In this document: in pieces, positions 61,582 to 64,000 of the stretch
How positions within the stretch are numbered: the stretch's first letter is position 1
How the letters are laid out: each line of letters opens with the position of its first letter
Assembly (NCBI RefSeq): GCF_923868895.1
Contig: NZ_OV350343.1
Coordinates: forward strand, 2,604,001-2,668,000
Reading direction: 5' to 3'
DNA length: 64,000 bases
From: Halomonas sp. TD01
Lineage (GTDB): Bacteria > Pseudomonadota > Gammaproteobacteria > Pseudomonadales > Halomonadaceae
Translations under genes and position numbers: made by a program
The notes under the pieces: generated by a model
Databases searched by the model: none
The model's input: the letters and a program-made list of their open reading frames with translations, nothing else
Told to the model about the DNA's origin: nothing

Positions 61582-64000
61582 ATGGACGCTCTGATTAAGC
61601 ACGTGGAACAGTTAGCTCAGCATCGCCTTCCTTTTATTGCACAGCCGGTTACTGGGCGGGTGGCTTATGTCGTCAATCATGGACAGTACGACGCGACCAA
61701 TGGTGACGCGGTTCGCACACAGGGTATTGCAGAAGCATTGAACCATCAGGGATTAGAGGTGTTGTGTTTTGTACGCCCTGGATGCCCATGGGCATTTTAT
61801 GCTAAACGCGAACTTTCGCCTGACGTCGAGGTGAATGGGGTAACGTACATTCATTCGCGCTGGCCTTATGGTGTGGTGCCGCAGGGGCAGTTGGCTATTT
61901 TGAATGCCAGTGTGGAATGTTTTGTTGAACGGTTTCGGGTGTATCGCCCTTCGGTTGTGGTGGCTGCGTCTAACTGGGTGTCGGCGTTACCTGCCTGGGT
62001 GGCAGCAAAGCGGATGGGGCTACCGTTTTGCTTTGAAGTGCGCGGATTTGGGGAACTCGCTAATGACGCTCGAGAGCCAGGCTATGCCTATACCCAAGGT
62101 TTTAAAGAAGAAGCGGCGCGAGATGGTTTTATCGCTCGTGAAGCCAGTCAGGTATTTACCCTTAATGCCCCAATGAAAGCGGAACTGATCAAGCGTGGCG
62201 TTCAGCCGGAACGTATTAGTATAGTGCCCAATGGCCTTCGTGAGTTGCCTACCATTCAGCCTGCTGATGCCGCACTGAAGCATCGGTTAGGTATTTGGGA
62301 GGGCGATAACGTTATTGGTTATGTTGGCAGTTTTTATGCTTACGAAGGGTTGGATATACTGTTTGAAGCCTGTGAAGCGCTGGTAAGCAAAGGTATCAAT
62401 GTTAAGTTGCTACTTGTTGGGAATGAACAGTCGCTAACGAATGCTGTTATTGATTATCAGCGTGATGCTGATAAGCCGTGGCTTATTCAGGTAGGTTGTG
62501 TGCCTAATGAGCAGCTGGCGAAATATTACGCACTTATGGACTGTGTGGTTATTCCTCGTAAGGCAGTGCCGGTATGCGAGCTGGTACCACCCGCAAAAGC
62601 ATTGGAAGCGTTGGCTTATGGCAAACGGCTGGTAATGTCGAAGCTTCCGGCTTTAGAAAATGCTTGCCCGGTGTTCAAGGGCGTTAGCTTTGCTAAGGCA
62701 GATGACGCGGAGGCGTTAGTCGCTGCCATGGCGCAAGCGCTGGAAGATGTGCGTGTCGAAAGGTTAAGCAATGAGCAAGAAGGCTCGCAGAGTAATGCGG
62801 TTCTTCAAGGGCTAGACACCAACGTGCTGACGTTTAGCCGCTTGACCCAGGGAATGGTAGAGTCCCTAGAAATTGTTGCAGACGAATCAGCACCGCTTTT
62901 AGCGTTGCCGCAACCCCAGGAAGGGCCTGAAGGTTTTGAAGACATTGATTACCCAACGGCCAGCCAGTGGTTTTATAAAGAGGGTCGCCTGACCGATACG
63001 CTAAAGGCGTTGCAAAGCCTACAAGCTCGTGGGGTTAAATTTGATAAACCTAAGCGCGACTTTGAGGCCTTTGTAGCGGGTTTAGCACGCCTTAAAGGGG
63101 GCATGGCGCTGCCGCCTCGCCAACCTAATGCTGGGCTGATGAGCCGCCGCCAGCAAGTGTTGTACTGCTTACACCAATCGGTTCCCCATGCCACTAACGG
63201 CTATTCGACTCGCTCTCATGGTATCGCGGTGGGCTTGCAAGAATCTGGCTGGAACGTTCGCGCGACGACGCGACCTGGCTTTCCGTGGGATGGCGGCGCT
63301 AGAGGATTGCCCCGTGGTTACCATGAAGCCAACGTAGATGGCGTGGCCTACGCGGCGTGTGCTGGCTGGAACCTTGCCAAAACCCCCTTGGATCTCTACC
63401 TAGCAGAAGCTGCTGACCACTACCTGCGTGAAGCGCAAACCAGTGGTGCGGAAGTTATCGTGGCAGCGTCGAATCATATTACCGCCTTGCCAGCGTTAAT
63501 AGCGGCACGACGCCTGGGTTTACCGTTTGTTTATGAAGTTCGCGGTCTGTGGGAAATCACGCAAGCCTCTACCCAGCCTGAATGGGCAGGCTCCGAACGT
63601 TACCAGCTTATGCGTGAGCTGGAGCAACAGGCTGCTCTTGAAGCGGATCTAGTTATTACCCTAACCGAAGAACTGGCCGATGAGCTGGCTAGTTGGGGCG
63701 TGGAGCGTGAGCGTATTACGGTGGTGCCTAACGCGGTGAATGCTGAGCGCTTTACCCCCAGGCCTGCAGATATCGATGTGGCTCGCCAGCTTAAGCTGCC
63801 TGCTGGCGTGCCGGTTATCGGTTATGCGGGGAGCGCGGTAGCCTATGAAGGGCTGGAATTGTTGCTGGAAGCGTTAGCCAAGCTTAAGTCACGAGGGCAA
63901 GCGTTTGTCTTTGTGCTGGTGGGGGATGGCAAGGTTATTGATGCCGTTAAAGCCACCGCCAAGACGTTAGGAATTGAAAAGAACTGCCGCTTTACAGGGC
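61582..64000 (+). CDS. Tandem GT4-GT4 glycosyltransferase, cut by the window end
   Basis: At least 806 codons are open to the window edge. The start MDALIKHVEQLAQHRLPFI parallels that of the preceding gene. Two GT4 units are visible: the first (about 25-420) with VNHGQYDATNGDAVRTQGIA, CFEVRGFGE, IVPNGLRELP, VIGYVGSFYAYEGLDILFEA and VPPAKALEALAYGKRL; after a linker (about 435-510) the second with SVPHATNGYSTRSHGIAVGL, VYEVRGLWEI, VVPNAVNAERF and VIGYAGSAVAYEGLELLLEA. Each should transfer one sugar. The spacing and motif order suggest an internal duplication. The end of the second donor domain and any later domain lie outside the window. No strong ribosome site is seen. Confidence 0.88.
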   Translation, partial: MDALIKHVEQLAQHRLPFIAQPVTGRVAYVVNHGQYDATNGDAVRTQGIAEALNHQGLEVLCFVRPGCPWAFYAKRELSPDVEVNGVTYIHSRWPYGVVPQGQLAILNASVECFVERFRVYRPSVVVAASNWVSALPAWVAAKRMGLPFCFEVRGFGELANDAREPGYAYTQGFKEEAARDGFIAREASQVFTLNAPMKAELIKRGVQPERISIVPNGLRELPTIQPADAALKHRLGIWEGDNVIGYVGSFYAYEGLDILFEACEALVSKGINVKLLLVGNEQSLTNAVIDYQRDADKPWLIQVGCVPNEQLAKYYALMDCVVIPRKAVPVCELVPPAKALEALAYGKRLVMSKLPALENACPVFKGVSFAKADDAEALVAAMAQALEDVRVERLSNEQEGSQSNAVLQGLDTNVLTFSRLTQGMVESLEIVADESAPLLALPQPQEGPEGFEDIDYPTASQWFYKEGRLTDTLKALQSLQARGVKFDKPKRDFEAFVAGLARLKGGMALPPRQPNAGLMSRRQQVLYCLHQSVPHATNGYSTRSHGIAVGLQESGWNVRATTRPGFPWDGGARGLPRGYHEANVDGVAYAACAGWNLAKTPLDLYLAEAADHYLREAQTSGAEVIVAASNHITALPALIAARRLGLPFVYEVRGLWEITQASTQPEWAGSERYQLMRELEQQAALEADLVITLTEELADELASWGVERERITVVPNAVNAERFTPRPADIDVARQLKLPAGVPVIGYAGSAVAYEGLELLLEALAKLKSRGQAFVFVLVGDGKVIDAVKATAKTLGIEKNCRFTG

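Overview
The window looks like a chromosome segment of a halophilic gammaproteobacterium close to Halomonas/Vreelandella. This is inferred from the protein families, moderate GC content and the gene order HAD phosphatase-rppH-ptsP-NRDE-TauE-lgt-thyA-folA, which resembles that of Pseudomonas and its relatives. No rRNA, tRNA, CRISPR array, integrase or transposase was found.

Bases 1-25,260 are housekeeping. They hold the 3' end of pckA, a Tat-type msrB, tex, gshA-dsbB (overlapping), rsd, an RND efflux pair on the minus strand, mdh, a HAD phosphatase divergent from rppH, ptsP (EI-Ntr), an NRDE protein, a membrane-anchored receiver protein overlapping a TauE exporter, lgt, thyA-folA-proQ and a general porin. 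Many gene ends carry a dispersed family of GTAG-headed REP-like repeats, single or in tandem arrays (periods about 145 and 129 bp).

Bases 25,260-32,620 are a compact lipid-linked polysaccharide operon: a Wzz-type regulator, a Wzy-like polymerase, a PssD/PssE (Alg14/Alg13-like) pair, a GT4 enzyme, a polyprenyl-phosphate sugar-phosphate transferase and an O-antigen-ligase-type protein, closed by a terminator. No flippase gene is visible.

Bases 32,620-64,000 are an ABC-exported capsule-type locus. It opens with an exact ops (RfaH) motif, then a lipoprotein and KpsD-, KpsM- and KpsE-like exporters. A DUF4258/DUF2283 pair bracketed by about 260-bp direct repeats and a beta-CASP metallo-beta-lactamase protein precede the KpsT-like ATPase. 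Then come dTDP-rhamnose synthesis (rfbB, D, A, C), two coiled-coil proteins, UDP-HexNAc dehydrogenase, glycosyltransferases, an acetyltransferase, a sulfotransferase, wecB-wecC (UDP-ManNAcA) and two large multidomain glycosyltransferases, the last cut by the window edge. The enzymes together predict an acidic, rhamnose-containing, possibly acetylated and sulfated glycan.

The most unusual signals are in the capsule locus: homopolymer tracts (C8, G9, T10) inside three surface genes that could give phase variation; seven 12-bp repeats forming AUG-AGA-UAG mini-ORFs whose last copy supplies the rfbB start; a short repeat inserted in frame inside rfbB; REP units that supply the stop codons of three genes; and two paralogous small proteins starting MEKDLV of unknown function.
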